In this document: in pieces, positions 1-6,704 of the stretch
Layout of the letters: the number at the start of each line of letters is the position of its first letter
Numbering within the stretch: the first letter of the stretch is position 1
Notes under the pieces: generated by a model
The model's input: the letters and a program-made list of their open reading frames with translations, nothing else
Database searches by the model: none
What the model was told of the DNA's origin: nothing
Assembly (NCBI GenBank): GCA_964347945.1
Contig: CAYGAW010000153.1
Location: 1-17,019, forward strand
Reading direction: 5' to 3'
Source of the DNA: CAYGAW01 sp964347945
GTDB lineage: Bacteria > Chloroflexota > Anaerolineae > UBA7937 > B3-Chlor
Length of the DNA: 17,019 bases
Position numbers and translations under genes: made by a program

Positions 1-290
1 TCCACCTCTTCTACGAAATCGAGTTGATCCCCCGACAGGTTGCGGATTATGGCAGCCATGGCCCGCGTCTGCCTGGTCAAGTAGTCCTTGCGCTGTGCAT
101 CGAAGTCGCTGGCGTCGATGGCCGCCTCGAGTTGTCCGGCGTCATCGGCCAAGGCGTCGAGGGCCCTGGGTTCGCCCTGCTCGACCTCGGCCTTCAGTTC
201 TGGCGGGCGGTAGTAGGCGTCCACCACCCCTTCAAAGTGGCGATCGATGTTAAGGGCCAAGGTCAAGTAGTTCCTTCCAATCTCATCCAT
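1..290 (-). CDS. DUF885-family protein, N-terminal part (cut by window edge)
   Basis: This is the first 96 codons of a second DUF885-type protein; the gene runs off the left edge. It opens with MDEIGRNYLTLALN and continues without a stop to the window end. Aligned by eye over its whole visible length, it matches the N-terminus of the neighbouring complete paralogue at about 70% of positions without a gap, including shared DAYY.PPELKAEV, RAMA..IR and LDFVEEV segments. The start is ATG at 290, preceded by a GGGAGAGG ribosome binding site; the next ATG upstream (303) is out of frame. The catalytic HExxPGHH segment of the family would lie outside the window, so activity cannot be judged. It is a tandem duplicate in the same direction, 147 bp after its sister gene. 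Family membership rests on that sister. Confidence 0.85.
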   Translation of the reverse strand, partial: MDEIGRNYLTLALNIDRHFEGVVDAYYRPPELKAEVEQGEPRALDALADDAGQLEAAIDASDFDAQRKDYLTRQTRAMAAIIRNLSGDQLDFVEEV

Positions 291-324
291 CTTCCTCTCC
301 CATGATGCGAAACCGGACTCGGGC

Positions 325-408
325 TCACAGCGTCGTGGCATACGCGCCGCGCGGATCGACCGAGATGTGCCCGCCGCAATAGAGGCGGTCAGACCAGATG
401 GCAGCTTG
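325..408 (-). pseudogene. Possible orphan C-terminal tail of an unidentified protein
   Basis: The 147 bp gap between the two DUF885 genes contains a 27-codon open stretch, bounded by a TGA on each side, that reads QAAIWSDRLYCGGHISVDPR and then GAYATTL. It has no start codon or ribosome binding site. Its composition (Trp, Tyr, Cys, DPRG) looks like the end of a real protein rather than random GC-rich sequence. I do not recognise the family. Chance is a real alternative for a stretch this short. Confidence 0.25.
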
Positions 409-437
409 TCAGACTGCGAATCTCGAGTTATCCGTGC

Positions 438-1673
438 CTATGTCGCCGTGTCAGCCCCGCGATCGGCGATCCACTGGCGCACCTGGGTTGGGGTGAAGGG
501 CTCTGACAGTAGCCGACGGAAGTTGGCTACGGCGTCGGGACCCTCCAACAACGGTGCCAGGAGTTGCTTGCCCATGTTGTAGCTGAAGATATACGAGCGC
601 CACAAGGGATTCTGGATGAACTCCAGCCCCTTCGCCACCTCTCGCGGAGTACGAAGCCCGTACCGCTCCATGTACTCTCGAACCTCCTCCGGGGGACGAC
701 CGTGCTCGTGGAGCAGCAGCGCCGCGTTCGCGCCCACCACACGCAACTCGTCGCGTGCCTTGGCCCATCCCATCTGCTGCGCCACACCTACATCAGGCAG
801 CCCAGCCAAAGGGTTTAGCCTGTCATGCAAGAAAGCCTCTAGTTCCTCAGGGCTGAAGATCATACTCTCGGCGGTCTCGGCAATGCCTTCCGAGACCACC
901 GACTCTGGCGCCAAGGACAACAGGACGGAGTGCTCAGCCCGTCCCTTTTGCCGGTACAGCCAATGTTCCTTGACGGCGTGTTCCGTGTGATGTCCAGGGT
1001 AGGCCTCGTGAGTCACCAGGGAGATGGGGTGATCCACCCTCAGTGGTGGATCGGTGTTGGCATCAATCCGCGACCGGTAGGCGCCCAGATACCAGTTGTA
1101 AGCCGTCCAGGGCTCGTCCTCCACCAGGCGCAGCGACACCTCCTCTCCACGAGGCAGGTCGAAGAGGATCGATGTCCGGCGGCGGGTTTCCTCAACGGCC
1201 AACTCCAGGACTGGCAAGAGGCGATTGGACTGGATTTCCACGCCCTTCTTCCAGGAAGCCACTCTATTGAGCACCGAACCTCCACCCGGAAATAGCCGAT
1301 CCATGTCGGCGTGGATCTGTTCAAAGACGGCCTCGTCCAGCATCTGCGGGGTGATGTCGAAGTAGAGCTCCACCTCCTCCACGAAATCGAGTTCGTCGCC
1401 CAGCAGCTTGCGGATGAGGCCCGCCATCGCCCGCACCTGCAGTCCCAAGTACTCCTTGCGTTGAGGGTCGTAGTCGCTATGTGCAATGGCCGCCTGGAGT
1501 TGTCTGACGTCATCCGCCAGTGCCTCGACGGAACTGGGGTTGCCCTTTTGCACCTCAGCTTTCAGCTCCGGCGGGCCATAGTACGCATCCACGAATCCCT
1601 CCACATGCCTGTTGAGGTTGAGGGCCAGCGTCAGGTAGCCTCTGCCTATCTCATCCATTAGACTCTTCACCAT
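438..1673 (-). CDS. DUF885-family putative zinc metallopeptidase
   Basis: A 411-residue protein of the DUF885 family, putative metal-dependent peptidases whose substrates are mostly unknown. The diagnostic motif is THEAYPGHHTE at residues 221-231, the family's HExxPGHH signature with likely metal ligands H222 and H228 or H229. SEGIAE at 261-266 supplies the usual downstream acidic residues. The protein is shorter than many DUF885 members (often 550-600 residues), with about 220 residues before the metal motif. No signal peptide or membrane helix is visible, so it is probably cytoplasmic. The start at ATG 1673 has AGGA eight bases upstream; ATG 1658 (MDEIG) is a real alternative because it matches the start of the downstream paralogue. 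It follows the GNAT gene by 51 bp, so co-transcription is plausible. Catalysis is inferred from motifs only. Confidence 0.85.
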   Translation of the reverse strand: MVKSLMDEIGRGYLTLALNLNRHVEGFVDAYYGPPELKAEVQKGNPSSVEALADDVRQLQAAIAHSDYDPQRKEYLGLQVRAMAGLIRKLLGDELDFVEEVELYFDITPQMLDEAVFEQIHADMDRLFPGGGSVLNRVASWKKGVEIQSNRLLPVLELAVEETRRRTSILFDLPRGEEVSLRLVEDEPWTAYNWYLGAYRSRIDANTDPPLRVDHPISLVTHEAYPGHHTEHAVKEHWLYRQKGRAEHSVLLSLAPESVVSEGIAETAESMIFSPEELEAFLHDRLNPLAGLPDVGVAQQMGWAKARDELRVVGANAALLLHEHGRPPEEVREYMERYGLRTPREVAKGLEFIQNPLWRSYIFSYNMGKQLLAPLLEGPDAVANFRRLLSEPFTPTQVRQWIADRGADTAT

Positions 1674-1724
1674 GCATCGTTTCCTATCAAGGGGTGGTGA
1701 CCGCCTCGCCCAATGACTCTATTA

Positions 1725-2780
1725 CTACAAGTCGATGCCGTCTACGAACACCGGGCCATCGCCCATCGCCACGCCCTCTTGCAGGGGCTTGACGTACAGG
1801 TGTATTGAAGTGTCGATGCGCATGAATCCTTTCGTGCTTCTCAATAATGGATGATCTCTCTCGCAGACACAGAAGATGCTGCCAATGCCCATCCTCACAG
1901 CCTGGTTGTTCACATATCTGAGCAGCACACCGAGGTACAGGACGTCCTTGAATCCCATAGGGGTCAGTACCATCTGCCTGAGGGTCTCACCCGACTGCGG
2001 AACCCGAGGCGTGGGCCGCAGGGGTCGCATAACGTCGGCCAGTACTCCCCTCATTCGCATCTTGCGGCTCAGCGACAGCACTGTGATCTGGGTGATCTTG
2101 CTCCAGTCCCAGAAGCCCAGGCATGCCAGGAACTGACCCTGATCTTCCAGGACGAGCAAGTTATCGAAGCCGTAGTGGGGAGTCCGCTCGACGAATCGCG
2201 CCAGGCTCTCAACCGAGGCCGGCGCATACAGCTCGTAACCTTCCCACGTATCATTGAGTAGGTCAGCTATCGCTGGCAGGTCGTTCGACGACACGGGCCT
2301 GATGGTTCCCGACGAGGGGACATCCATCTCTTGATACAAGGCCAAGCCGGGCATGACCAAGGTGCGGTGCGGCTCGAAGCCGTAGCCCTCGACCAGTCGC
2401 ACAGCAGGTATGTTCCCCTCCACGATGACCAGGTAGGACAAGGCGACTCCTTCCGACGTGAGATAGTCCTCGATGTGTCGGTGAAACACGCCGGCCACCC
2501 CCTGTCTCCGGCGGTCGGGATCGGTGAAGGCCTGGAACTGATACCCGACACGACAGAGCTTGCCGCCGACAAGTCCATCCCTGATGGCACACGCGCCGGA
2601 TCCCAAGATCTCATCATCCTCGCAGGCGACGAAGACCTTCCAGTGCTCATACGCCTTGGCGCGGGCGAAGAAGTCAGGCGTATTCACCCTGGACACGATG
2701 AGCGTCGTACCCGCAGGGCACCTGGCCTCGAGTTCCTGGAGTTCTTGACCATCCTCTGGCCTTGCCTCACGAATGTACAT
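1725..2780 (-). CDS. GNAT-family N-acetyltransferase with two GNAT-like halves
   Basis: A 351-residue acetyltransferase. The N-terminal half begins MYIREARPEDGQEL, the usual first strand and helix of a GNAT fold. It carries an acetyl-CoA pyrophosphate loop around residues 88-98 (DPDRRRQGVAG, matching R/Q-x-x-G-x-G/A) and the NIPAVRLVEGYGFEP segment typical of motif B. From about residue 158 (TIRPVSSNDLPAIADLLN) a second GNAT-like domain starts, without an obvious CoA loop, so it is probably a degenerate partner domain. The start at ATG 2780 was chosen because GGAGGG lies eight bases upstream and the GNAT fold begins there; an in-frame extension to 2825 lacks such support. The acceptor substrate cannot be told from sequence. 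It lies between the 103-residue gene and the DUF885 pair, all in one direction. Confidence 0.85.
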   Translation of the reverse strand: MYIREARPEDGQELQELEARCPAGTTLIVSRVNTPDFFARAKAYEHWKVFVACEDDEILGSGACAIRDGLVGGKLCRVGYQFQAFTDPDRRRQGVAGVFHRHIEDYLTSEGVALSYLVIVEGNIPAVRLVEGYGFEPHRTLVMPGLALYQEMDVPSSGTIRPVSSNDLPAIADLLNDTWEGYELYAPASVESLARFVERTPHYGFDNLLVLEDQGQFLACLGFWDWSKITQITVLSLSRKMRMRGVLADVMRPLRPTPRVPQSGETLRQMVLTPMGFKDVLYLGVLLRYVNNQAVRMGIGSIFCVCERDHPLLRSTKGFMRIDTSIHLYVKPLQEGVAMGDGPVFVDGIDL

Positions 2781-2916
2781 CGCCTGCACCCTCCAACACA
2801 GGACCTGTGACCCGCTCCAGCTCACCAGGTTTGGAGCCCCAGTGCGCCTGAACCACCGATCCTGTTCGCGCCAAGCGCGTCGATGCGGTCAAGTGCATGG
2901 CACCACGACGCTCACC

Positions 2917-3228
2917 TTACTCGCCGAGTTGTGTCTGCACGACCTCGATCAGCTTGTCCAAACCGTGGTGGAGATCGCAGAGAGGCTCGACGCCCCAGTC
3001 AAAGAACATGTACAGCGGATACTCCACAATCGCGTCCCAGAGTTCCTCGTGGGATTCGGCGTTCGCTAGGACAACTCCGCCCTTGGTATTGGCGGACGCA
3101 TACGCACAATCCATCCTTCCTTCGGCAAGGGCAACGCTGGTCCGCAACTTGGCAGCCTCGAACAACGCGACCGCCTGTTCGATGGGCATCGGAGTGGTGT
3201 TTCGCTCGAATGTGATAAGATACTTCAT
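2917..3228 (-). CDS. Muconolactone isomerase-like dimeric alpha/beta barrel protein
   Basis: A 103-residue protein starting MKYLITFERNTTPMP. It resembles muconolactone delta-isomerase and related ferredoxin-like dimeric barrel proteins. The first strand, the AVALFEAAKLRTSVALAEG helix and the SHEELWDAIVEYPLYMFFDW stretch match the family's 'shEEL...lPLypy.....' core in position and spacing. No other muconate-pathway gene is nearby, so isomerase activity itself is doubtful and the substrate unknown. The start at ATG 3228 is supported by a textbook AAAGGAGG nine bases upstream. The frame also stays open upstream to 3405, with an ATG at 3375 behind a GGGGAG motif, so an N-terminally extended form of 152 residues is possible; the extension looks unlike a folded domain or a signal peptide. 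A strong promoter lies at 3404-3432, giving its own transcript. Confidence 0.75.
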   Translation of the reverse strand: MKYLITFERNTTPMPIEQAVALFEAAKLRTSVALAEGRMDCAYASANTKGGVVLANAESHEELWDAIVEYPLYMFFDWGVEPLCDLHHGLDKLIEVVQTQLGE

Positions 3229-3325
3229 CGACGCTAGCCTCCTTTCGCTGTGATACGGTCTGGTGCCGCCCTCTCGCCGTGCGCGCGGATCTGGCCCTTC
3301 GCACTTGGCCAGTAGGACGCAAAGA

Positions 3326-3349
3326 CTCGCCCTGGTCTGCAAGGGCGAG
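3326..3349 (-). promoter_or_regulatory. Perfect hairpin in the leader of the 103-residue gene
   Basis: Read on the minus strand, CTCGCCCT and AGGGCGAG form a perfect 8 bp stem around an 8-base loop, within the roughly 170 base leader between the promoter and ATG 3228. An AAGGAGGCT sequence abuts the left arm and is repeated as the real ribosome binding site about 115 bases downstream. There is no following T run, so it is not a standard terminator. I could not match it to a known riboswitch. Confidence 0.5.
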
Positions 3350-3403
3350 CCTCCTTGTGGAAGTAGTGATGCCATGGATGCTCCCCTTGCACCCTGCATC
3401 GAC

Positions 3404-3432
3404 ACTATAGCACGGTTCAGCTAGTCAGTCAA
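3404..3432 (-). promoter_or_regulatory. Sigma-70-type promoter for the 103-residue gene
   Basis: On the minus strand TTGACT (3427-3432) and TATAGT (3404-3409) are separated by exactly 17 bases, with TG one base before the -10 element (extended -10). The predicted transcript would start near 3397, leaving a leader of about 170 bases before ATG 3228. The layout is very similar to the promoter upstream of the MttB-family gene. Confidence 0.7.
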
Positions 3433-3465
3433 TAGTCTGCCCGAAGCCTACCCCGCGAAACCAGG

Positions 3466-3672
3466 CTACCCCTCCTGTCGAGTTTCCGTTCTCCACTTCA
3501 GGTAGAACCCGATGGCAGCCACAGCGAACAACACGGTCGTGACGGAGTACAGCCCGATCCCCACCAAGTCGTGGGGCATCCGGAACGCATACCTCACGGC
3601 GCCAAAACCCTGCAGCACAACGCATACGGCGAAAAGGATGGCCCCTGTCCGCCATGCTCTCGGTCCCTTCAT
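3466..3672 (-). CDS. Small membrane protein with two predicted helices
   Basis: A 68-residue protein with a basic start (MKGPRAWRTG), a first hydrophobic segment at about residues 10-26 (AILFAVCVVLQGFGAV), a short loop (RYAFRMPHD) and a second segment at about 38-60 (LVGIGLYSVTTVLFAVAAIGFYL), ending in a charged tail (KWRTETRQEG). It is therefore a likely inner-membrane hairpin protein. I do not recognise a family. The start at ATG 3672 is preferred because AGAGG lies seven bases upstream; GTG 3678, two codons earlier, is possible but too close to that site. It begins 20 bp after the MttB-family gene and is almost certainly on the same transcript. Whether it works with the methyltransferase is unknown. 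Confidence 0.7.
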   Translation of the reverse strand: MKGPRAWRTGAILFAVCVVLQGFGAVRYAFRMPHDLVGIGLYSVTTVLFAVAAIGFYLKWRTETRQEG

Positions 3673-3692
3673 CTTCACACCTCTTGTGAATC

Positions 3693-5168
3693 CTAGCGTC
3701 CGCTCAGCTTCGGCAGTTGGTTCAGGCCTGCCGCCTTGGCATGCCCAGTGGCTATGGCTTGAAGATCGCGCACCACGTCCTCGGCGAGCGGCAAAGGCTC
3801 GTAGGCCTCGATCAGTTCCTCGACCCGGCGATGGGCGCGGGCGTTGACGTCCAATGCCCCTTTGTCGAACCAGGTCTGCCGGTAGTCGCGGTCGATAACC
3901 TCCGTGGGGATGTAGTCCTCCTCGCGGAAGTGACGCCTGGTATGCTTGCTCTTCATGAAGCTGTCGGCATGGCCCACCTCCCGCATAACTTCGAGCGCGA
4001 AGGGCGTCTCAATGTCGTCCACACCGCGCACCAGGCGCTTGGCCATGCCCACGATCTCGGCATCGATGACCAGTTTCTCCAGGCTGAAACAGCTTTCGAA
4101 ATCCATCATCCCCGGCCCGGCCATCATGTTGATCCCGGCCAGTGCACCCAAGATGGCACCGGACGCTGATTCCAGGCCGGTCTGGGCGTCCACGATCTTG
4201 GCATCGCTCATGCCCAGGTAGGCATGGGTGGGCAGGCCGCCTGGTTTGATCATCTTGCCGATCTGAGAGTAGGTGCAGTCCAGCATCATCGTGGCTATCG
4301 CGCCCATAGGAGTCGCACCGGTGCGCATGTCGAAGGAGGCCGGGGAGCCACCCCAGACGATGGGGCTGCCCGGCTTGGCTAGCTGGTGGATGGTGATGCC
4401 GCTCAGAGACTCGGCGGCGTGCTGCACCGCCGAGCCGATGATTGTGGCCGGGCCAGTGGCACCCATGAGAGGCATGGAGACCAGCTCGGCCGGCACACCG
4501 GCGCGGGCGGCATCTATCAGATTGGCGCAGGTGATGTCGCTCCACAGCAAGGGCGGCGATGGACAGACGTCGAAGACAGCGCGCGGCTTCTTGGCCAGGG
4601 CCTCGGCACTGCCCGCCACGGCTACCAGCAACTCATGCATGATAGCGAAGCTCTCGATGGCAAAGGTGCCGGTGTCGATGGGCTTGCGAGCGTAGAGCAG
4701 GAGCAGGTACAAGCGGTACCAGTCTTGCATGACCTCTGGCACGTCGCCGCAAACGATCGAAGTGGCCACCGCGTCCATCTGGGGCAGCATCTCCGCCAGT
4801 CGCACGAAGTTCTCGCAGTCGGCGGTCACTGGGACCCGCGACTCTTTTGCCCCGTGGTCGGCGATTTCGATGGCCGCAGAACCGGGGTTGAAATGCACGT
4901 CGTCGCCACCATAATGTACCACCGGTTGGCCATCAAGATCGTAGAGGTAGAAGGAGCTAGGGGCCGTCTTGACCGCCTTCTCAGCCAGAGAGCGGCGGAT
5001 CTTGGCCACGCGAGATTCCTTGTCCACCTTGGCGCCAGCGCCGGCCAGCAACTCCAGCGCCTCGTCGTAGTGGACGCGAACCCCGGGGTCTTGCAGCAGA
5101 TCGTACGCTTCGTCGATGGCGCGATCCACGGTCTCGCGCGATAGGAACTCTAACTTCGGTCGAATCAC
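3693..5168 (-). CDS. MttB-family (trimethylamine methyltransferase-like) methyltransferase, non-pyrrolysine
   Basis: A 491-residue protein of the MttB superfamily (COG5598), whose members move a methyl group from quaternary or tertiary amines to a corrinoid protein. Family features are the N-terminal helical region (SRETVDRAIDEAYDLLQDPGVRV), CPSPPLLWSD near residue 202, MPLMGATGPAT near 232, KPGGLPTHAYLGMSDAKIVDAQTGLESASG near 308-337, and GLNQLPKLSGR at the C-terminus. The frame runs unbroken without an internal TAG, so it lacks the pyrrolysine codon of true trimethylamine enzymes. It belongs with MtgB-like and related homologues acting on other methylated amines such as glycine betaine or carnitine. 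The start is GTG 5168 with GGAGG seven bases upstream. Its promoter is at 5255-5283. No corrinoid protein, reductive activator or second methyltransferase is in the window, so the substrate is undetermined. Confidence 0.88.
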   Translation of the reverse strand: MIRPKLEFLSRETVDRAIDEAYDLLQDPGVRVHYDEALELLAGAGAKVDKESRVAKIRRSLAEKAVKTAPSSFYLYDLDGQPVVHYGGDDVHFNPGSAAIEIADHGAKESRVPVTADCENFVRLAEMLPQMDAVATSIVCGDVPEVMQDWYRLYLLLLYARKPIDTGTFAIESFAIMHELLVAVAGSAEALAKKPRAVFDVCPSPPLLWSDITCANLIDAARAGVPAELVSMPLMGATGPATIIGSAVQHAAESLSGITIHQLAKPGSPIVWGGSPASFDMRTGATPMGAIATMMLDCTYSQIGKMIKPGGLPTHAYLGMSDAKIVDAQTGLESASGAILGALAGINMMAGPGMMDFESCFSLEKLVIDAEIVGMAKRLVRGVDDIETPFALEVMREVGHADSFMKSKHTRRHFREEDYIPTEVIDRDYRQTWFDKGALDVNARAHRRVEELIEAYEPLPLAEDVVRDLQAIATGHAKAAGLNQLPKLSGR

Positions 5169-5191
5169 AGGCTCTCCTCCAGCGGAATGGT

Positions 5192-5223
5192 GCGAACGCT
5201 CAGCTCACTGGGCGAACGACTCA
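5192..5223 (-). repeat. Short direct repeat in the mttB leader
   Basis: The minus strand carries TGAGTCGTTCGC (5212-5223) and TGAGCGTTCGC (5192-5202), the same sequence apart from one missing base, with starts 21 bases apart (two helical turns). They lie between the predicted transcription start (about 5248) and the GTG start, so they could bind a regulator or structure the leader. Two copies is thin evidence. Confidence 0.35.
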
Positions 5224-5254
5224 CTCGGCAGATACGTCCGCCCGCGTCCGCAAG

Positions 5255-5283
5255 TGTATAGCACAATCGTCCTCAATTGTCAA
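5255..5283 (-). promoter_or_regulatory. Strong sigma-70-type promoter for the MttB-family gene
   Basis: On the minus strand a consensus TTGACA (5278-5283) and TATACA (5255-5260) are 17 bases apart, with TG one base upstream of the -10 element. The predicted start is near 5248, giving a leader of about 80 bases. It would serve the methyltransferase and the small membrane protein gene behind it. Confidence 0.75.
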
Positions 5284-5396
5284 CGTGCGGTGGCCTGACT
5301 CCGTCGGTGCGGATTCACGAAGCAATCCTCGAAACGAGCACAGACCCCTGCGCGGCAGGTGGCAGGCCAGACAGCATCTGACTCGCACGAGCAGAT

Positions 5397-5439
5397 GGAC
5401 GTCTCCGCCTTTGTCGGCACCGGACGGCAAGAGACGTCC
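5397..5439. repeat. Inverted repeat with 9 bp perfect arms
   Basis: GGACGTCTC (5397-5405) and GAGACGTCC (5431-5439) are perfect inverted copies around a 25-base loop, in the gap between the nucleoside hydrolase and the MttB-family gene. It may act as a transcript-end hairpin for the upstream genes or as a protein site. No T run follows on either strand, so it is not a classical intrinsic terminator. Confidence 0.4.
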
Positions 5440-5471
5440 AGGGGGGAGAGGGCTGACTTCCATCGTCTGCC

Positions 5472-5570
5472 TCACTGCTCGTCGTCCTGCACCTCGAAAG
5501 CGCCGACCTCGCAGGGCATCTCCGGAGGAGGAACCAGAAACGCAGCGTCGACTCTTGGCGGGTCCCCAGC
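5472..5570 (-). pseudogene. Orphan C-terminal tail of a choice-of-anchor-Q beta-helix protein
   Basis: A 32-codon open stretch, bounded upstream by a TGA and ending in TGA, closes with EMPCEVGAFEVQDDEQ. The intact beta-helix protein at 7626-8903 ends DTPCDIGAFELQPSDE. The xPC(D/E)(I/V)GAFE(L/V)Q core is the hallmark end of the choice-of-anchor-Q domain, and the match also holds at many bases. There is no start codon, ribosome binding site or beta-helix body: the sequence upstream is the end of the nucleoside hydrolase gene, whose stop lies 10 bp away. I infer a decayed paralogue that lost its front. The similarity fades before EMPC. Confidence 0.7.
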
Positions 5571-5580
5571 TCACGATTGT

Positions 5581-6651
5581 CTAGCGAACTCGGCCATTGA
5601 GGGTGTCCAAGAAAAGCGTTTCAAAGCGCGTACGGTCAGCCCCTGTGCAGACGCTAACTCTGTTGCCGCCTTCAGTCGCCAGGGTACGTCCGCTCTGCGG
5701 CCCCTCTGCCTCGATCACCTCCAACGTCTGATTCTCGATGGTCACGATGCTCTCATCGGTAGCCACAACGGCTGCCAGCGGATCCCAGAAGAAGTACCCA
5801 CCAGACTTGATGAAGCCTTCCATGCGAGCAAGCACCTGGTAAACGAAGTCGGCCTCTGGCACTGCACGGTCTGCCTCGAGGCGCTGGTAGAAAGCCATCG
5901 TGACAGGTGCATCTCTGGTAGCGTCTAACGCCACCAGGGTGATGGGCGCTCCCGACTCGAAAACCACCGCCGCGGCGTGGGGATCAACGTAGATATTCCA
6001 TTCGGCCACGCTGTTTTCTATCTCGACGCCAGGCACCCGGAGATTGCCGGGCACATCTACGGCCCCGCCCATCACATAGATCATCTCCAGATTCTCCACG
6101 AGAGCGGGCTCATTCAACAACGCCTCAGCCACGTTAGTCAGCGGTCCGAGCGCGACCAGAACCACCTTCTCCGGCGCCGCTTGAATGACGGATGTTAGCA
6201 GTTGAACCGCCGTCTGGCTCGAAGGAGGGTTCGGGTTTTCGGGAAGAGAAAGCCCCATCAGGCTATCCACGTTCTCCCGCCAGGCTGCGGGGAAGGTGTG
6301 ATTGCTCTGCAAGGGAGTCTCGCGCCCGCAAGAGACTGGTGCACCTGCGTTGCTGGCCAGGTTCAGCAGACCCAACGCATTCTGGGTTCCAGGCCCGCAA
6401 TGGGCTTCTCCGGTCCCAGCTACTGTGATCGCCAACACACTAACGTCTGGTCGTTGCAGTAGGTAGAGGATGGCCATCCAGTCATCAGCCGCCATATCCG
6501 TGTCTATGACGATGAGCTTTGTCTCATGAGCTATCGAAGTCGGCGCCACTGAGGGTGCAGGCGTGACTATGGGAGATGGTCCCGAGCCACAACCGCTCAT
6601 GGGAGGGGCAAGAACAACCAGCACAAGCACAGGTACTAGGAGTTTCCTCAC
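5581..6651 (-). CDS. Inosine/uridine-preferring nucleoside hydrolase, lipoprotein form
   Basis: A 356-residue nucleoside hydrolase of the IUNH family, which splits the N-glycosidic bond of ribonucleosides. The calcium and active-site signature is near residue 50: DTDMAADDWMA, for the family's DTDPGxDDAxA. GPLTNVAEAL (169-178), IYVMGGAV (191-198) and a late FFWDPLAA (287-294) with the metal-binding Asp also fit. The protein is exported: MRKLLVPVLVLVVLAPPMSGC is a lipoprotein signal ending at Cys21, followed by a Pro/Thr/Ser-rich linker to about residue 41. The start is GTG 6651, not the upstream GTG 6681, because AAAGGAGG lies six bases before 6651 and the signal peptide begins there. It follows the small lipoprotein gene by 53 bp. 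A secreted form suggests nucleoside scavenging at the cell surface. The Pro-Gly to Met-Ala change in the first motif is unusual but keeps all the Asp residues. Confidence 0.9.
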   Translation of the reverse strand: MRKLLVPVLVLVVLAPPMSGCGSGPSPIVTPAPSVAPTSIAHETKLIVIDTDMAADDWMAILYLLQRPDVSVLAITVAGTGEAHCGPGTQNALGLLNLASNAGAPVSCGRETPLQSNHTFPAAWRENVDSLMGLSLPENPNPPSSQTAVQLLTSVIQAAPEKVVLVALGPLTNVAEALLNEPALVENLEMIYVMGGAVDVPGNLRVPGVEIENSVAEWNIYVDPHAAAVVFESGAPITLVALDATRDAPVTMAFYQRLEADRAVPEADFVYQVLARMEGFIKSGGYFFWDPLAAVVATDESIVTIENQTLEVIEAEGPQSGRTLATEGGNRVSVCTGADRTRFETLFLDTLNGRVR

Positions 6652-6704
6652 CTGTGCCCTCCTTTCTTGGGCGATCTTCACATCGCTCCTCCAGCCAGGA
6701 GCTG

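Noticed and set aside
4386..5144. A 252-codon plus-strand frame
   Set aside because: It is antisense to the MttB-family gene and shows no family features.
3693..5168. A pyrrolysine-containing trimethylamine methyltransferase
   Set aside because: The frame has no internal TAG, so it belongs to the non-pyrrolysine branch.
5169..5254. A cobalamin riboswitch in the leader of the MttB-family gene
   Set aside because: The leader of about 80 bases is too short and I could not find the B12-box pattern.
5221..5584. Frames of about 100 codons on both strands in the gap before the MttB-family gene
   Set aside because: They cross a strong promoter and the fossil tail in the wrong frame and have arginine/serine-rich, noise-like composition.
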